Positions 33,857 to 43,764 of a stretch of 64,000 nt of DNA are shown piece by piece. The stretch comes from Clostridia bacterium. GTDB lineage: Bacteria; Bacillota; Clostridia; Oscillospirales; Acutalibacteraceae. The DNA lies in the NCBI GenBank assembly GCA_017521365.1, contig JAFXCT010000037.1, positions 1 through 64,000 on the forward strand. The letters are read 5' to 3'. The number at the start of each line of letters is the position of its first letter. Position 1 is the first letter of the stretch. The translations under genes and the position numbers were made by a program. Below the pieces are notes generated by a model. That model was not told the origin of the DNA and did no database searches. It saw only the letters and a list, made by a program, of their open reading frames with translations.

Positions 33857-35923
33857 ATGATTAAAGAACTTATCCTGCGCCGTACACCCGATTGGGCGGA
33901 GAGCTTCGTGCTTGAAGCGGCGGAAAACGAGAACACGTGGAGCTACGAGCCTGCCGACGGCAAGGTGCTTATAAAGGGCGGCAACGCCGTTGATATGGCT
34001 GTGGCGTATTACGCCTTCCTGCGTGATAACTGCGGTGCTTATTTCGACGTTGACCACGCTCTGAAGGCAGGGGGATTCAAGCTGCCCACAGAGAAAAAAG
34101 AGGGCAGAATCGAAAAGAAATACCGCACCTGCTTTGAATATACCGCCTTTTCCTGCGCCGCCTGCTGGTGGGGCTGGGAAAGATGGGAAAACGAAATAGA
34201 CTTTATGGCAATGAACGGCGTTAATATGCCGCTTACCGTTGTCGGTACGGAGGCTGTCTGGCTCAAGACTATGAAGGACCTCGGCATAAAGGAGGACCTT
34301 GCTCTTGCAGGCATTTCGGGCCCTGCTTTCTGGGGCTGGCAGCTTTACAATTGCTTTGACGGCTATCTTCCGCAGAGCTCTGCCGCAACTGTTGACAAAC
34401 GCATAGAGCTCGGCAGAAAGATTATCGAGCGTGAAAAGCAGCTCGGTATGACTCCGCTTATGCACGGCTATTCGGGCTATATTTCCCGCAATTTCATCCA
34501 GTCCAAAATCCGTGTAAGGGTGAATAAAACCGATGAATGGTGCCTGTTCCCCAAGCAGTATCATATTCTCGTCAGGGATACCGCCTTCCACCGCATAGGT
34601 GCGCTTTATTACAAAAACCTTGGCCTTCTGCTGGGCGAGGGCTGTTATTTCCTTGCTGACCCCTTTACCGCACACGAGCCCACGAAGCGTGATTCTGCGT
34701 TCCTTGCAGGTGTCGGCTCGGCTATATACAAGCTCATTTCCGATGTTGACGAAAACGCCGTATGGGTTATTCACTCCTCCTCCGCACGTGAGGCTATGTT
34801 CCGTGCCGTTCCCAAAGAAAAAGTTCTTGTTATCGGCAGTAAAGAGGAAAGTGAAAGCGCACGCTTTGAGGGCTTTGAATTTATCGTCGGCTCACAGTTC
34901 AACAATGCGGACGTCACCTCTATACACGGCGATTTCAGCGCTGTTTCGGGTGCTTGTGCTCCCGAGAGCGTAAGCGGTGTCGGCGTATTTTCCGACGGCG
35001 CTTATTCAAACGAAGCCTTCCGTCAGTTCAGCTACGCCGCAATGAGCGGTGCACGAAACGTTGATTCGTGGCTTGAGGTCTACGCTAAGAACCGCTATCA
35101 GACGGAAAACGGTTCGGCGCTTGAAGCATTGCAGCTGCTTAAAAAGAGCTGCTGGCGTGAGGGACAGCCCGTGCGTGAGCACGGCAGCGCAATCTGCACA
35201 AGACCCTCGACGCTTCTTTGCCATACTTCCGTAGGTGACAGCGGCAACGACATACCCTACGATATTTCCGATGTTTTTGCTGCGGCAAAAAAACTGCTTG
35301 AGGCCGAGGGCAAGACCTATGAATACGAGCTTGACGTATGCGACGTTTTAAGACAGGCACTCAGCGACCTTGCAAATACCGTTTGCAAGAAGGCTCTTGA
35401 GGGCTATAAAACGAAGAACGTTGAGCTGTTTGAAACCAATTCAAACCTCTTCTTGGAGATTATCGGGGATATGGACAGGCTTCTTATGACGAAAAAGGAG
35501 TTTGCTCTGCCTCACTATCTTGAGCTTGCACGTTCGTTCGGCAACAGCCCCGAGGAAAGCGAGAATTACGAAATCAACGTTCTTGCACAGATTACCTCCT
35601 TCGGACCTATTAAGGACAGCGTTCTTTACGATATGTGCTGGAAGGAGTGGGCAGGTGCGCTCAACACCTTCTATGCAAAGCGCTGGCGTGCTTTCTTTGA
35701 AACGCTTGCCGCAGGCTTCAAGAAGCTCAGACGGCTGCCCGAAAAGACCAAAAACAGGGTGTTTGACAGGGATGCTTACCTCGGCAGCGACTTCGGCATA
35801 AGCCTTTCCAAGGTGGAAAAGTCGTGGATTGCCGAATATGCGCCCGAAAACGAGCTTGTCGGCAAAGAAGACACTCTTCTCGTTGCAGGTGAACTCGCAG
35901 CCAAATACGGGGCAAATTTTTAA
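33857..35923 (+). CDS. GH89 (alpha-N-acetylglucosaminidase)-fold protein with altered active site
   Basis: A 688-residue protein collinear with NAGLU/GH89: an N-terminal beta domain, then CAACWWGWERWENEIDFM, MNGVNMPLT, GPAFWGWQLYN, GMTPLMHGYSGYI, ending in an all-helical domain with AKRWRAFFETL. No signal peptide. GH89 enzymes release alpha-linked GlcNAc. From memory of the human sequence, the acid/base glutamate (DTFNE) falls on Ala272 (DPFTA) and the nucleophile glutamate (APEG) on Asp380 (FSDG). The reading frame is intact, so it is not a plain pseudogene; it may be inactive, or a subfamily with moved catalytic residues. Function therefore uncertain. Confidence 0.78.
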   Translation: MIKELILRRTPDWAESFVLEAAENENTWSYEPADGKVLIKGGNAVDMAVAYYAFLRDNCGAYFDVDHALKAGGFKLPTEKKEGRIEKKYRTCFEYTAFSCAACWWGWERWENEIDFMAMNGVNMPLTVVGTEAVWLKTMKDLGIKEDLALAGISGPAFWGWQLYNCFDGYLPQSSAATVDKRIELGRKIIEREKQLGMTPLMHGYSGYISRNFIQSKIRVRVNKTDEWCLFPKQYHILVRDTAFHRIGALYYKNLGLLLGEGCYFLADPFTAHEPTKRDSAFLAGVGSAIYKLISDVDENAVWVIHSSSAREAMFRAVPKEKVLVIGSKEESESARFEGFEFIVGSQFNNADVTSIHGDFSAVSGACAPESVSGVGVFSDGAYSNEAFRQFSYAAMSGARNVDSWLEVYAKNRYQTENGSALEALQLLKKSCWREGQPVREHGSAICTRPSTLLCHTSVGDSGNDIPYDISDVFAAAKKLLEAEGKTYEYELDVCDVLRQALSDLANTVCKKALEGYKTKNVELFETNSNLFLEIIGDMDRLLMTKKEFALPHYLELARSFGNSPEESENYEINVLAQITSFGPIKDSVLYDMCWKEWAGALNTFYAKRWRAFFETLAAGFKKLRRLPEKTKNRVFDRDAYLGSDFGISLSKVEKSWIAEYAPENELVGKEDTLLVAGELAAKYGANF

Positions 35924-35952
35924 TATTTTGCAATGTTTCTCATAAAATCAGT

Positions 35953-35987
35953 AAAAGGACTTTCGAAAAAACCGAAAGTCCTTTTTT
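35953..35987. terminator. Terminator between convergent GH89-like and eamA genes
   Basis: AAAAGGACTTTCG (35953-35965) pairs with CGAAAGTCCTTTTTT (35973-35987). A- and T-runs on both sides make it work for both strands. Confidence 0.88.
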
Positions 35988-35999
35988 GACGGCAAATTT

Positions 36000-36890
36000 T
36001 TAATATTTCAGCGTGTGCTTTCTGTGTGGTGCGTTCAGAATTACCGCCGAAAACAGCACTAAAAAGATTCCGAGTGCCGAAACAGCTGTCAGCTTTTCGT
36101 GTAAAACGAAAATTCCGAAAAGCGTTGCCACAACCGGCTCGATTGTAGCTGTTATGTTTGCCTTGCCTGCGTCCATAAATTTAAGTCCGCTTGTAAAGCA
36201 GATGTAGGGAATTACGTTTGTAGCAAGCGCAAAAAGAAGCAGTATGCCTATGCTTGACGGTTTTTGGGCTACGGTGCTTACAAACGAGGCGGGTTTGCAG
36301 ATAAAGGCCGATATAACCGTTGAAATCAAAAACGTGTATGCCGTGAAGGTGAGAGGGGAATATTTTCTCAGGCCGATTTTTGTGAATATGCTGTACATTC
36401 CGTATGTAAAGCCCGAAGCAATTCCGAAAAACAGGGCGGCAGGCGTGATTGCGTTTCCCGAGCCGATTACGCCGGAAACGAGCACACAGCCGACAAAAGC
36501 CATAATCAGCGCCGCCGTTTTGAGCGGCGTTATTTTTTCTTTGAACATAAATGCCGAAATTACCGTTACGAATATCGGGGCGGTATAAAGCAGGGTTGCG
36601 GCTATGCTTATCGAGCCCGAGTTTATGGCGCTCATATAGCAGAAGTTGAACAGTATTACACTCACAAGGCTCGGAAGAAGGAAAATCCATAAATCCTTCA
36701 GCTTTATCTTCAGCTTTTCACGGTCAAAAATCAGAAAATAAGCAATCAGCGAAAATGCGGTGAGTGCGGCACGGCAGATAACAAGCTGAAACGTTTCGTA
36801 GCCGAGTGCCGTCAGCGTGCGTATGAAAAGCCCCATTGAGCCCCACAGCACGGCGGCGGTTATTATCAGCAGGGGAGCGGATTTTTTCAT
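36000..36890 (-). CDS. EamA/DMT family transporter
   Basis: A 10-helix drug/metabolite-type exporter, 296 residues, made of two EamA repeats (second starts around ITPAALFFGIASGFTYG). Substrate unknown; family members export amino acids, metabolites or drugs. I chose ATG 36890, which places the first helix right at the N-terminus; ATG 36908 would overlap the end of the ybaK-like gene. Last gene of the exoA-ybaK-eamA group, facing a shared terminator. Confidence 0.87.
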   Translation of the reverse strand: MKKSAPLLIITAAVLWGSMGLFIRTLTALGYETFQLVICRAALTAFSLIAYFLIFDREKLKIKLKDLWIFLLPSLVSVILFNFCYMSAINSGSISIAATLLYTAPIFVTVISAFMFKEKITPLKTAALIMAFVGCVLVSGVIGSGNAITPAALFFGIASGFTYGMYSIFTKIGLRKYSPLTFTAYTFLISTVISAFICKPASFVSTVAQKPSSIGILLLFALATNVIPYICFTSGLKFMDAGKANITATIEPVVATLFGIFVLHEKLTAVSALGIFLVLFSAVILNAPHRKHTLKY

Positions 36891-36897
36891 TGTCGTC

Positions 36898-37377
36898 TCA
36901 TTCCTCATCCTGCCACGCCTTGCAAAGGTCAACCCATTCGGCATCGGGGCAGAGGGCTGCAAGCTCGTCTGGCGTGAGCCTTACTGCGCTGTTTGAGCTT
37001 CCTGCGGCAGGGTATACCGTATCAAAGCGCCTGAGCGAAACGTCAAGGTAAACTTTTACGCCCTCGTTTACCGCAAACGGGCACACACCGCCGACGGCGT
37101 GGCCTACGAGCTCAACGGCTTCTTCGGGCGTGAGCATTTTTGCCTTTGCGCCGAAAAACGTCTTGTATTTGCGGTTGTCAACCTTTGCGTCACCTGCGGC
37201 AACGATGAGTATAGCCCTGTTTTCAAGCATAAACGACAGCGTTTTGGCAATTCTCTTGCCCTCACAGCCGAGTGCCGCTGCGGCAAGCTCAACCGTTGCG
37301 CTTGATACGTCGAATTCCGTTATTCTTTCTGCCATACCCCTTTGCTCAAGGTACGGTCTTACTCTTTCAATGGACAT
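36898..37377 (-). CDS. YbaK/EbsC-type aminoacyl-tRNA deacylase
   Basis: 159 residues of the YbaK/ProRS-associated fold. Family members hydrolyse mischarged tRNA-Pro or related species. Visible features: the conserved lysine region GCEGKRIAKTLSF, the glycine-rich VGGVCPFAV and the C-terminal AAGSSNSAVRLTPDEL. The exact tRNA specificity is unclear. It begins 14 bases after exoA and ends next to eamA. Confidence 0.88.
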   Translation of the reverse strand: MSIERVRPYLEQRGMAERITEFDVSSATVELAAAALGCEGKRIAKTLSFMLENRAILIVAAGDAKVDNRKYKTFFGAKAKMLTPEEAVELVGHAVGGVCPFAVNEGVKVYLDVSLRRFDTVYPAAGSSNSAVRLTPDELAALCPDAEWVDLCKAWQDEE

Positions 37378-37391
37378 CCTGCTTTATCTCC

Positions 37392-38150
37392 TTAAAAATC
37401 AATTACAACCTCTACGGGGCAGTGGTCGGAGCCGAAAACGTTATCGTGGATTTTGGCTGAAACGAGCTTATCGTTGATTGAGGCGCTCGTGACGAAATAG
37501 TCAATTCTCCAGCCTATGCCCTTTTCCCTTGCACGGAAACGGTAGCTCCACCACGAATATGCACCCTCAAGGTCGGGGTAGAAATAGCGGAAGGTGTCCG
37601 TGAAGCCTGCATCCAGCAGTTCGGTGAATTTGCCTCTTTCCTCGTCGGTAAAGCCGGGGTTGCGGCGGTTGGCTTTCGGGTTTTTGAGGTCAATATCGTT
37701 GTGGGCAACGTTCATATCGCCGCAAACAACAACGGGCTTTGTCTTGTCAAGCGAAACGAGATATGCTCTAAAATCGTCCTCCCACTCCATACGGTAATCA
37801 AGCCTTTTAAGCCCGTCCTGCGAGTTGGGCGTATAAACGCAGACAAAGTAAAAATCTTCAAATTCGAGTGTTATTACTCTGCCCTCCGTGTCGTGCTTTG
37901 CTATGTCGATTCCGTTGAATACGGAAAGCGGCTTTTCTTTGGAGAAAACCGCCGTGCCCGAATAGCCCTTTTTCTCTGCATAGTTCCAATACTGACAGTA
38001 TCCCTCGGGCTGAAAATCAATCTGACCCTCCTGCAGCTTGGTTTCCTGCACGCAGAGTATGTCGGCATCAAATTCATTGAAAATATCCGCAAAGCCCTTT
38101 GTCATACAGGCACGAAGACCGTTAACGTTCCACGAAATAAACTTTTTCAT
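37392..38150 (-). CDS. exoA: Exodeoxyribonuclease III / AP endonuclease
   Basis: Base-excision repair enzyme that cuts at abasic sites and removes 3' blocks. 252 residues of the Xth family: ISWNVNGLRACM, CVQETKLQ, GYSGTAVFSK, CGDMNVAHNDIDL and C-terminal GSDHCPVEVVIDF hold the metal and catalytic residues. ATG 38150 follows AGAGG. Own promoter at 38183-38211. Confidence 0.96.
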   Translation of the reverse strand: MKKFISWNVNGLRACMTKGFADIFNEFDADILCVQETKLQEGQIDFQPEGYCQYWNYAEKKGYSGTAVFSKEKPLSVFNGIDIAKHDTEGRVITLEFEDFYFVCVYTPNSQDGLKRLDYRMEWEDDFRAYLVSLDKTKPVVVCGDMNVAHNDIDLKNPKANRRNPGFTDEERGKFTELLDAGFTDTFRYFYPDLEGAYSWWSYRFRAREKGIGWRIDYFVTSASINDKLVSAKIHDNVFGSDHCPVEVVIDF

Positions 38151-38182
38151 TTTTTAACCTCTCTTTGCACAAATACCACACT

Positions 38183-38211
38183 ATTTTAGCACACAAATTC
38201 TACGTTTTCAA
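38183..38211 (-). promoter_or_regulatory. Promoter of exoA group
   Basis: Minus-strand TTGAAA (38211-38206), 17 bases, TAAAAT (38188-38183). I saw no LexA-like box, so no sign of SOS control. Confidence 0.65.
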
Positions 38212-38234
38212 CTGCTGATATTTTAAATATTTTA

Positions 38235-38263
38235 TTGCATTACGGGTCGATGTATGTTATAAT
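38235..38263 (+). promoter_or_regulatory. Promoter of CPBP-tadA-remB-gyrB-glyA operon
   Basis: TTGCAT (38235-38240), 17 bases, TATAAT (38258-38263), 67 bases before the first start codon. It is divergent from the exoA promoter. Confidence 0.7.
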
Positions 38264-38329
38264 TATTGCGTTATATATTATTATTGAAAATAATATTAAT
38301 TATTTGCGCAAATATTTAAAGGGAGTCGG

Positions 38330-39286
38330 GTGAAAAAGGTGAACACAGGCTGTGAAATGTACGGCGTTGAATATTCGTCCTTGCGCAGGCACGGTCTTCT
38401 GGTCGGTGCCTGTCTGCTCGGCAATTTCCTTTTGCAGAACGTGTTTGTGCTTTTTCTGCGTGTCTTCGGTCTGCTCGACGCTTTTTACGGCAATGCTTCC
38501 TTTCAGTATGCCGCAAGTGCCGTTTTCGTAACGGCAGGCTGTCTGGGAATACCGTTCTTTTTTATGAGCTGCCGCAAGGGGTCGCTCAGCTACCGCCGGG
38601 CTCTGCCGTTTAATTTCCCCGAGGATAAGAGCAATGCTTTTTATCTCATCTGTGCCGGCTTTGCCTTTTGCCTTGCCTCAAATTATCTTGCGGTTTATTT
38701 CAGCGCTTTTCTGAACGATTCCGGCATCGGCACGGTCGAAAACGAAATGCTTGATTCCGTAAACGGCGGCGATACTTTTCTTAACTTTCTGTGTGCCGCT
38801 GTCGTTGCACCTCTCGTAGAGGAATTCGTTTTCCGTGGCGTTATAATGCAGCCTTTACGCCGCTTCGGCAACGTGTTTGCCGTCGTGGCTTCCGCACTTC
38901 TTTTCGGTCTGTCTCACGGCGGCCCGTCAAACGTTTTGTTTGCCTTTCTTTGCGGACTTGCCCTCGGCTTTGTCGTAATTGCTTCAAAGAGCCTCTGGGT
39001 CGGCATAGCCGTGCATTTTTTCAACAATTTCTACGCCGTGGCATCCTACGAGCTTTACAACGCCTTTCCCTCGCTCGGTGTGCTGCCGCAGCTTATTATG
39101 GGTGCCGTTATATTTGCGCTGGGTGTAGGTGCAATTGCCGCTTTGCTTATCAGGCGTGAATTAAAGCTGCCCCGTGTTAACACAGCGCTTTCAACGGGTA
39201 AGCGCATCCGTGCGTTTTTCGTGAACGTACCTATGCTTCTTGCACTTGCTTACCTTGTCTTCGGTATGTTCAATTACATTGAATAG
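38330..39286 (+). CDS. CPBP family intramembrane metalloprotease
   Basis: 318 residues with about 8 helices. The Abi/CAAX-protease (Rce1-like) motifs are present: Glu164-Glu165 in EEFVFRG, FGLSHGGPSN, and HFFNNF in the last core helix. Bacterial members act in prenyl-protein-like processing, bacteriocin self-immunity or regulation; the role here is unknown. The start is GTG 38330, after GGGAG; GTG 38339 is an alternative. First gene of the gyrB operon. Confidence 0.85.
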   Translation: MKKVNTGCEMYGVEYSSLRRHGLLVGACLLGNFLLQNVFVLFLRVFGLLDAFYGNASFQYAASAVFVTAGCLGIPFFFMSCRKGSLSYRRALPFNFPEDKSNAFYLICAGFAFCLASNYLAVYFSAFLNDSGIGTVENEMLDSVNGGDTFLNFLCAAVVAPLVEEFVFRGVIMQPLRRFGNVFAVVASALLFGLSHGGPSNVLFAFLCGLALGFVVIASKSLWVGIAVHFFNNFYAVASYELYNAFPSLGVLPQLIMGAVIFALGVGAIAALLIRRELKLPRVNTALSTGKRIRAFFVNVPMLLALAYLVFGMFNYIE

Positions 39287-39299
39287 AGGAGCGTAAAAA

Positions 39300-39776
39300 A
39301 TGACCGAAACAGAAATTATGCTCCGTGCAATCGAGCTTGCCGAAAAAGCGGCTGAGCTTGACGAGGTGCCCGTCGGTGCCGTAGTGGTTAAGGACGGCGA
39401 AATAGTGGGCGAGGGCTTTAACCGCCGTGAAACGGGCAAAAATGCTCTTGCACACGCCGAGCTTGAAGCAATAGACAGTGCCTGCAAGCGTCTTGGCGGC
39501 TGGCGGCTTCACCAATGCGAAATCTACGTTACGCTTGAGCCCTGCCCGATGTGTACGGGCGCAATCATAAATTCCCGAATAAAAAGGGTGGTTTTCGGCG
39601 CATCGGATTATAAGGCCGGCTCTATGGGCAGTGTTATTAACCTTTGTGACCTGCCGTATAACCACAAGCCCGAAATTCAGGGCGGCTTTATGCAGGAGGA
39701 GTGCTCGGCACTTCTGACCGAGTTCTTTGCAAAGCTGCGTGAACGCCGCGCAAAAGCAAAACAGGAGGGCTGCTGA
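39300..39776 (+). CDS. tadA: tRNA-specific adenosine deaminase
   Basis: Converts A34 to inosine in the anticodon of tRNA-Arg, essential for decoding. 158 residues; zinc and proton-shuttle motifs HAELEAI and PCPMCTGAIINSRI are present, and the start (TETEIMLRAIELAEKAAELDEVPVGA region) is typical of TadA. The stop TGA overlaps the remB start as TGATG, so the two are translationally coupled. Confidence 0.95.
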   Translation: MTETEIMLRAIELAEKAAELDEVPVGAVVVKDGEIVGEGFNRRETGKNALAHAELEAIDSACKRLGGWRLHQCEIYVTLEPCPMCTGAIINSRIKRVVFGASDYKAGSMGSVINLCDLPYNHKPEIQGGFMQEECSALLTEFFAKLRERRAKAKQEGC

Positions 39777-40042
39777 TGTATCTTCACCTCGGACAGGATA
39801 CGGTCATAACCTACGACGAGATTTTAGGCATATTCGATTTGGAGGCAACCACGGTTTCAAAGGCAACGAGGGATTATCTTGCCACGGCAACAAAGCAGGG
39901 CAGGGTAGTTAACGTCGGCTACGAGCTTCCCAAGTCGTTCGTCGTCTGCCGCAATAAGGACGGCGGCACGACCGTTTATATTTCACCTATTTCACCCTCA
40001 ACCCTGCTGAAAAGAAGCAGGTCAAAATTAACAAATCTATAA
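39776..40042 (+). CDS. remB: RemB-like regulator (DUF370)
   Basis: 88 residues, matching the RemB/YaaB family that sits just before gyrB in Bacillus. Family features seen: MYLHLGQDTVI, a central helix after ILGIFDLEATTVSK, and SFVVCRNKDGGTTVYISPISPSTL at the C-terminus. RemA/RemB control matrix genes in Bacillus; here the target is unknown. Short intergenic gap of 50 bases to gyrB. Confidence 0.88.
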   Translation: MYLHLGQDTVITYDEILGIFDLEATTVSKATRDYLATATKQGRVVNVGYELPKSFVVCRNKDGGTTVYISPISPSTLLKRSRSKLTNL

Positions 40043-40092
40043 ACAGGTAAAGCACTCATAAATTTGTAAAAAACAGTAGGAGGAATCTTGCT

Positions 40093-42090
40093 TTGGATAA
40101 TAAGGAAAATCAGATTCAGGAAATGCCCCTTACCGCAGAAGACCTGAACACCGAGCCCGTCGAGCAGATGGACACCGCCGTTAACGAGGAATACGGCGCA
40201 GGTCAGATTCAGGTTCTCGAAGGTCTTGAGGCGGTGCGTATGCGCCCGGGTATGTATATCGGTTCAACGGGCCCAAACGGTCTGCACCACCTTGTTTACG
40301 AAATCGTTGACAACTCAATAGACGAAGCCCTTGCAGGCTTCTGTACCCACATCGAGGTCGAAATTGAGCCGGGCGATATAATCAGCGTGCGTGACAACGG
40401 CCGTGGTATTCCCGTTGATATGAACGAAAAAATGGGTTTGCCCGCAGTTACCGTTGTTCTCACCGTTCTCCACGCAGGCGGTAAGTTCGGCGGCAGCGGC
40501 TACAAGGTTTCGGGCGGTCTTCACGGCGTCGGCTCGTCCGTTGTTAACGCCCTTTCGGAGTGGTTTGAGGTAGAGGTTTCCCGTAACGGCAACGTTTACC
40601 GCCAGCGCTTTGAGCGCGGCAACATTATGAGCGACCTTGACGTTGTCGGCACGAGCGACACTACGGGTACCTTTATCCGCTTCAAGGCGGATGCCGAAAT
40701 CTTTACGGAAACCACCGTTTACGAGTTCGAGGTGCTTGAGCGCAGGCTGCGTGAATCCGCCTTCCTCAACGCAGGCCTTAAAATTACCTTCACCGACAGA
40801 CGTGACCCCGACAATATTGTCGAGCGTGTTTTCTGCTACGAGGGCGGACTCAGCGAGTTTGTAAATTACACAAACGAAAGCCGAGGCTTTACTCCCGTAC
40901 AGCCGGCACCCATTCACTTCTCCAGCGTGCGTGACGATTCAAGTGCGGAAATCGCCCTTATGTATAACGACGGCTACAACGAAACTATAATCAGCTTTGC
41001 AAATAATGTCCGCACTATCGACGGCGGTACGCACGAAACGGGCTTCAAAACCGCACTTACCAAGGTTTATAACGACTACGGCAGGAAGTACGGCATACTC
41101 AAGGACAACGACAAGAACCTTTCGGGTGAGGACGTGCGTGAGGGCATTGTTGCAATCATCAGCGTAAAGCTCACCGAGGCACAGTTTGAGGGCCAGACCA
41201 AGGGCAAGCTCGGCAACACGGAAATGACCAAGCTCGTTTCAAAAACGGTTGTCGATAAGCTGATGACCTATTTTGAGGAAAATCCGCAGGTTGCAAAGGT
41301 TCTTCTCAATAAGGCGTTCGAGGCTTCCCGTGTGCGTGAGGCCGTGCGTAAGGCAAAGGAATCCGCACGTAAGAGCGCTCTTTCCAATTCAAGCTCACTT
41401 CCCGGCAAGCTTGCCGACTGTACAGACAGAAACCCCGAAAACACAGAGCTTTACATCGTCGAGGGTGATTCTGCAGGCGGCTCAGCAAAGCTCGGCAGAG
41501 ATAACAGATATCAGGCTATCCTCCCCCTTTGGGGTAAGATGCTCAACGTTGAAAAGGCAAGGCTGGACAAGGTTATCGGCAACGATAAGCTCACCCCCGT
41601 CGTAATTGCACTCGGCACGGGTATCGACGAGGATTTTGATATTACAAAGCTTCGCTATCACAAAATCGTCATTATGGCCGATGCCGACGTTGACGGTGCC
41701 CACATCAGAACGCTTCTTCTCACCTTCTTCTTCCGCTATATGCGTCCGCTTATTGACAACGGCTACATCTATATTGCTCAGCCGCCTCTGTTTAAAATCA
41801 GCAAGGGTAAGAAGGTTGCCTACGCTTTTTCAGATGAGGAGCGTGACGAAAAGGTTGCCGAATTCGGCGGCGGCTGCGACGTTCAGCGCTACAAAGGTCT
41901 CGGTGAAATGGACCCTGACCAGCTTCGTGAAACCACAATGGACCCTGCAAACAGAACTATGCTCCGTGTAACGCTTGAGGATGCAATGCAGGCCGACGAA
42001 ACATTTTCAATCCTTATGGGCGACAAGGTTGAGCCCAGAAGAGAGTTTATTGAAAAGAACGCAAAGTACGTTCAGAATCTTGATATATAA
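40093..42090 (+). CDS. gyrB: DNA gyrase subunit B
   Basis: ATPase subunit of gyrase that introduces negative supercoils. 665 residues. GHKL ATPase motifs: [21 protein letters not shown] and [15 protein letters not shown]; Toprim motifs [13 protein letters not shown] and [16 protein letters not shown]-terminal [13 protein letters not shown]. The first about 30 residues are an acidic extension before [15 protein letters not shown]. Start is TTG 40093 after AGGAGGAATC. gyrA does not follow; glyA does. Confidence 0.97.
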   Translation: MDNKENQIQEMPLTAEDLNTEPVEQMDTAVNEEYGAGQIQVLEGLEAVRMRPGMYIGSTGPNGLHHLVYEIVDNSIDEALAGFCTHIEVEIEPGDIISVRDNGRGIPVDMNEKMGLPAVTVVLTVLHAGGKFGGSGYKVSGGLHGVGSSVVNALSEWFEVEVSRNGNVYRQRFERGNIMSDLDVVGTSDTTGTFIRFKADAEIFTETTVYEFEVLERRLRESAFLNAGLKITFTDRRDPDNIVERVFCYEGGLSEFVNYTNESRGFTPVQPAPIHFSSVRDDSSAEIALMYNDGYNETIISFANNVRTIDGGTHETGFKTALTKVYNDYGRKYGILKDNDKNLSGEDVREGIVAIISVKLTEAQFEGQTKGKLGNTEMTKLVSKTVVDKLMTYFEENPQVAKVLLNKAFEASRVREAVRKAKESARKSALSNSSSLPGKLADCTDRNPENTELYIVEGDSAGGSAKLGRDNRYQAILPLWGKMLNVEKARLDKVIGNDKLTPVVIALGTGIDEDFDITKLRYHKIVIMADADVDGAHIRTLLLTFFFRYMRPLIDNGYIYIAQPPLFKISKGKKVAYAFSDEERDEKVAEFGGGCDVQRYKGLGEMDPDQLRETTMDPANRTMLRVTLEDAMQADETFSILMGDKVEPRREFIEKNAKYVQNLDI

Positions 42091-42110
42091 ATTATTGGGG
42101 GAACAGAATT

Positions 42111-43358
42111 ATGTTTGAAAACTTACTTGACTCAATCGGACTCATAGCTCAGACTGATAAGGAAGTTGCCGATGCAATGCAGCTTGAGCTTGACAGACAG
42201 AAGAGAAACATCGAGCTTATCGCTTCCGAAAATATCGTTTCGCCGGCAGTTATGGCTGCAATGGGCAGCGTGCTGACAAACAAGTATGCCGAGGGCTATC
42301 CTGCAAAGCGCTACTACGGCGGCTGCGAATGTGTCGATATCGTTGAAAATATTGCCATAGAGCGTGCAAAGCAGCTTTTCGGTGCAGAACACGTCAACGT
42401 TCAGCCTCACTCGGGCTCGCAGGCAAATTTCGCCGTTTACAACGCTTTCCTCAAGCCGGGCGATACCGTTATAGGTATGAGCCTTGACTGCGGCGGCCAC
42501 CTGACTCACGGCTCACCCGCAAACCTCAGCGGTAAGCTTTACAACTTCGTTCCCTACGGCGTAACGGAAGAGGGCTTTATTGATTATGACGAGCTTGAAA
42601 GACTTGCCTGTGAAGTAAAGCCCAAGCTCATTGTTGCAGGTGCCTCCGCTTACCCGAGAGTAATTGATTTCCGCCGCATAGGCAAAATCGCAAAGCTTGC
42701 CGGCAGCCTGTTTATGGTTGATATGGCTCACATTGCTGGTCTTGTTGCCGCAGGTCTTCACGAATCACCCGTACCCTTTGCCGATTTCGTCACAACCACA
42801 ACCCACAAGACCCTCCGCGGTCCCAGAGGCGGTATGATACTTTGCAGAGAGGAATACGCAAAGGAAATCGACAAGGCTATTTTCCCCGGCAGCCAGGGCG
42901 GTCCGCTTATGCACGTTATTGCAGGTAAGGCTGTCTGCTTCGGCGAAGCACTCAAGCCCGAATTCAAGGCGTACCAGGAGCAGATTGTAAAGAATGCAAA
43001 GGCTCTTGCCTCGGCACTTCTCGAAAAGGGCTTCAACCTTGTTTCCGGCGGTACGGATAACCACCTTATGCTCGTTGACCTTCGTCCCTTCAGCATTACG
43101 GGTAAGGAGCTTGAAAAGCGCCTTGACACCGTTTATATCACCGTCAACAAGAACGCTATCCCCAACGACCCCGAAAAGTTCTTTATCACAAGCGGCGTGC
43201 GTATCGGTACGGCGGCTGTAACCTCCAGAGGTCTTGTTGAGGAGGATATGGCAAAGATTGCAGAGCTTATTTACCTTGCCGCAACGGATTACGAAAACAG
43301 CGCTGACAAAATCCGTGAGGAAGTCAACGCTATCTGCGCAAAGTGCCCCATTTATTAA
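42111..43358 (+). CDS. glyA: Serine hydroxymethyltransferase
   Basis: PLP enzyme that converts serine and tetrahydrofolate to glycine and methylene-THF. 415 residues. PLP lysine Lys233 lies in [14 protein letters not shown]; other landmarks are [41 protein letters not shown] and [13 protein letters not shown]. With folD (33.0 kb) and thyX (48.5 kb) this gives much of the one-carbon pathway in the window. Last gene of the operon. Confidence 0.97.
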   Translation: MFENLLDSIGLIAQTDKEVADAMQLELDRQKRNIELIASENIVSPAVMAAMGSVLTNKYAEGYPAKRYYGGCECVDIVENIAIERAKQLFGAEHVNVQPHSGSQANFAVYNAFLKPGDTVIGMSLDCGGHLTHGSPANLSGKLYNFVPYGVTEEGFIDYDELERLACEVKPKLIVAGASAYPRVIDFRRIGKIAKLAGSLFMVDMAHIAGLVAAGLHESPVPFADFVTTTTHKTLRGPRGGMILCREEYAKEIDKAIFPGSQGGPLMHVIAGKAVCFGEALKPEFKAYQEQIVKNAKALASALLEKGFNLVSGGTDNHLMLVDLRPFSITGKELEKRLDTVYITVNKNAIPNDPEKFFITSGVRIGTAAVTSRGLVEEDMAKIAELIYLAATDYENSADKIREEVNAICAKCPIY

Positions 43359-43440
43359 GAAGCGCACTCTGAAAACTCTTTGCACAATGAGTTTTCGCCG
43401 TGCACCTGAAGCGTTTTTTAAAACTTTATTTTGCTGTTTT

Positions 43441-43470
43441 ACTGCCCTGTCATCCGATAGGGCAGTTTTT
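43441..43470 (+). terminator. Terminator after glyA
   Basis: ACTGCCCT (43441-43448) pairs with AGGGCAGT (43459-43466), followed by a T-run. Confidence 0.85.
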
Positions 43471-43523
43471 ATTTTCTTTTTACTTGTTTGTTACCTTGCG
43501 ATTAATAAATTATGAACAAACTA

Positions 43524-43552
43524 TTGACGGAATGCATAAATTCCTGTATAAT
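43524..43552 (+). promoter_or_regulatory. Strong promoter of small peptide gene 1
   Basis: TTGACG (43524-43529), 17 bases, TATAAT (43547-43552), 31 bases before the ATG. Eleven of twelve consensus bases match. Confidence 0.8.
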
Positions 43553-43582
43553 TAAATCACCAAAACAACGGAGGTGAAATTA

Positions 43583-43726
43583 ATGGATACTATTCTCGGT
43601 TTTGTAGAGCAGCTTCTTGCTTACCTTAACGAGGGTGAGGCATCAGACATCGTAGGTATGGTTAAGGATTCCGGCGTTGTTGAGGCTGTTATCAACTTCT
43701 TCAAGAGCATCATCGAACTTTTCTGA
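43583..43726 (+). CDS. Small amphipathic peptide 1 (47 aa), unknown function
   Basis: Starts ATG 43583 after GGAGGTGAAAT, ends TGA 43726. The 47-residue product has no signal peptide, no Cys, a net charge of about -6 and alternating hydrophobic and acidic residues that would form amphipathic helices (MDTILGFVEQLLAYL; then VVEAVINFFKSIIELF). Its second half is clearly related to peptide 2: both have V-(K/Q)-(D/E)-SG-(V/I)-(V/I)-(E/D)-x-VI. A near-perfect promoter and a UUCG-loop terminator frame it, so it is a complete, probably highly expressed gene. It resembles in size and helix character the beta-type phenol-soluble modulins or leaderless bacteriocins, but I cannot assign a function. Confidence 0.75.
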   Translation: MDTILGFVEQLLAYLNEGEASDIVGMVKDSGVVEAVINFFKSIIELF

Positions 43727-43764
43727 TGAAAGGCTTCTCATTCGCGTTTTTATAAACCCAACAT

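Noticed and set aside
33752..34774. 340-codon minus-strand frame opposite folD/GH89-like genes
   Set aside because: Spans the ends of two well-supported opposite genes, with composition expected of a shadow frame.
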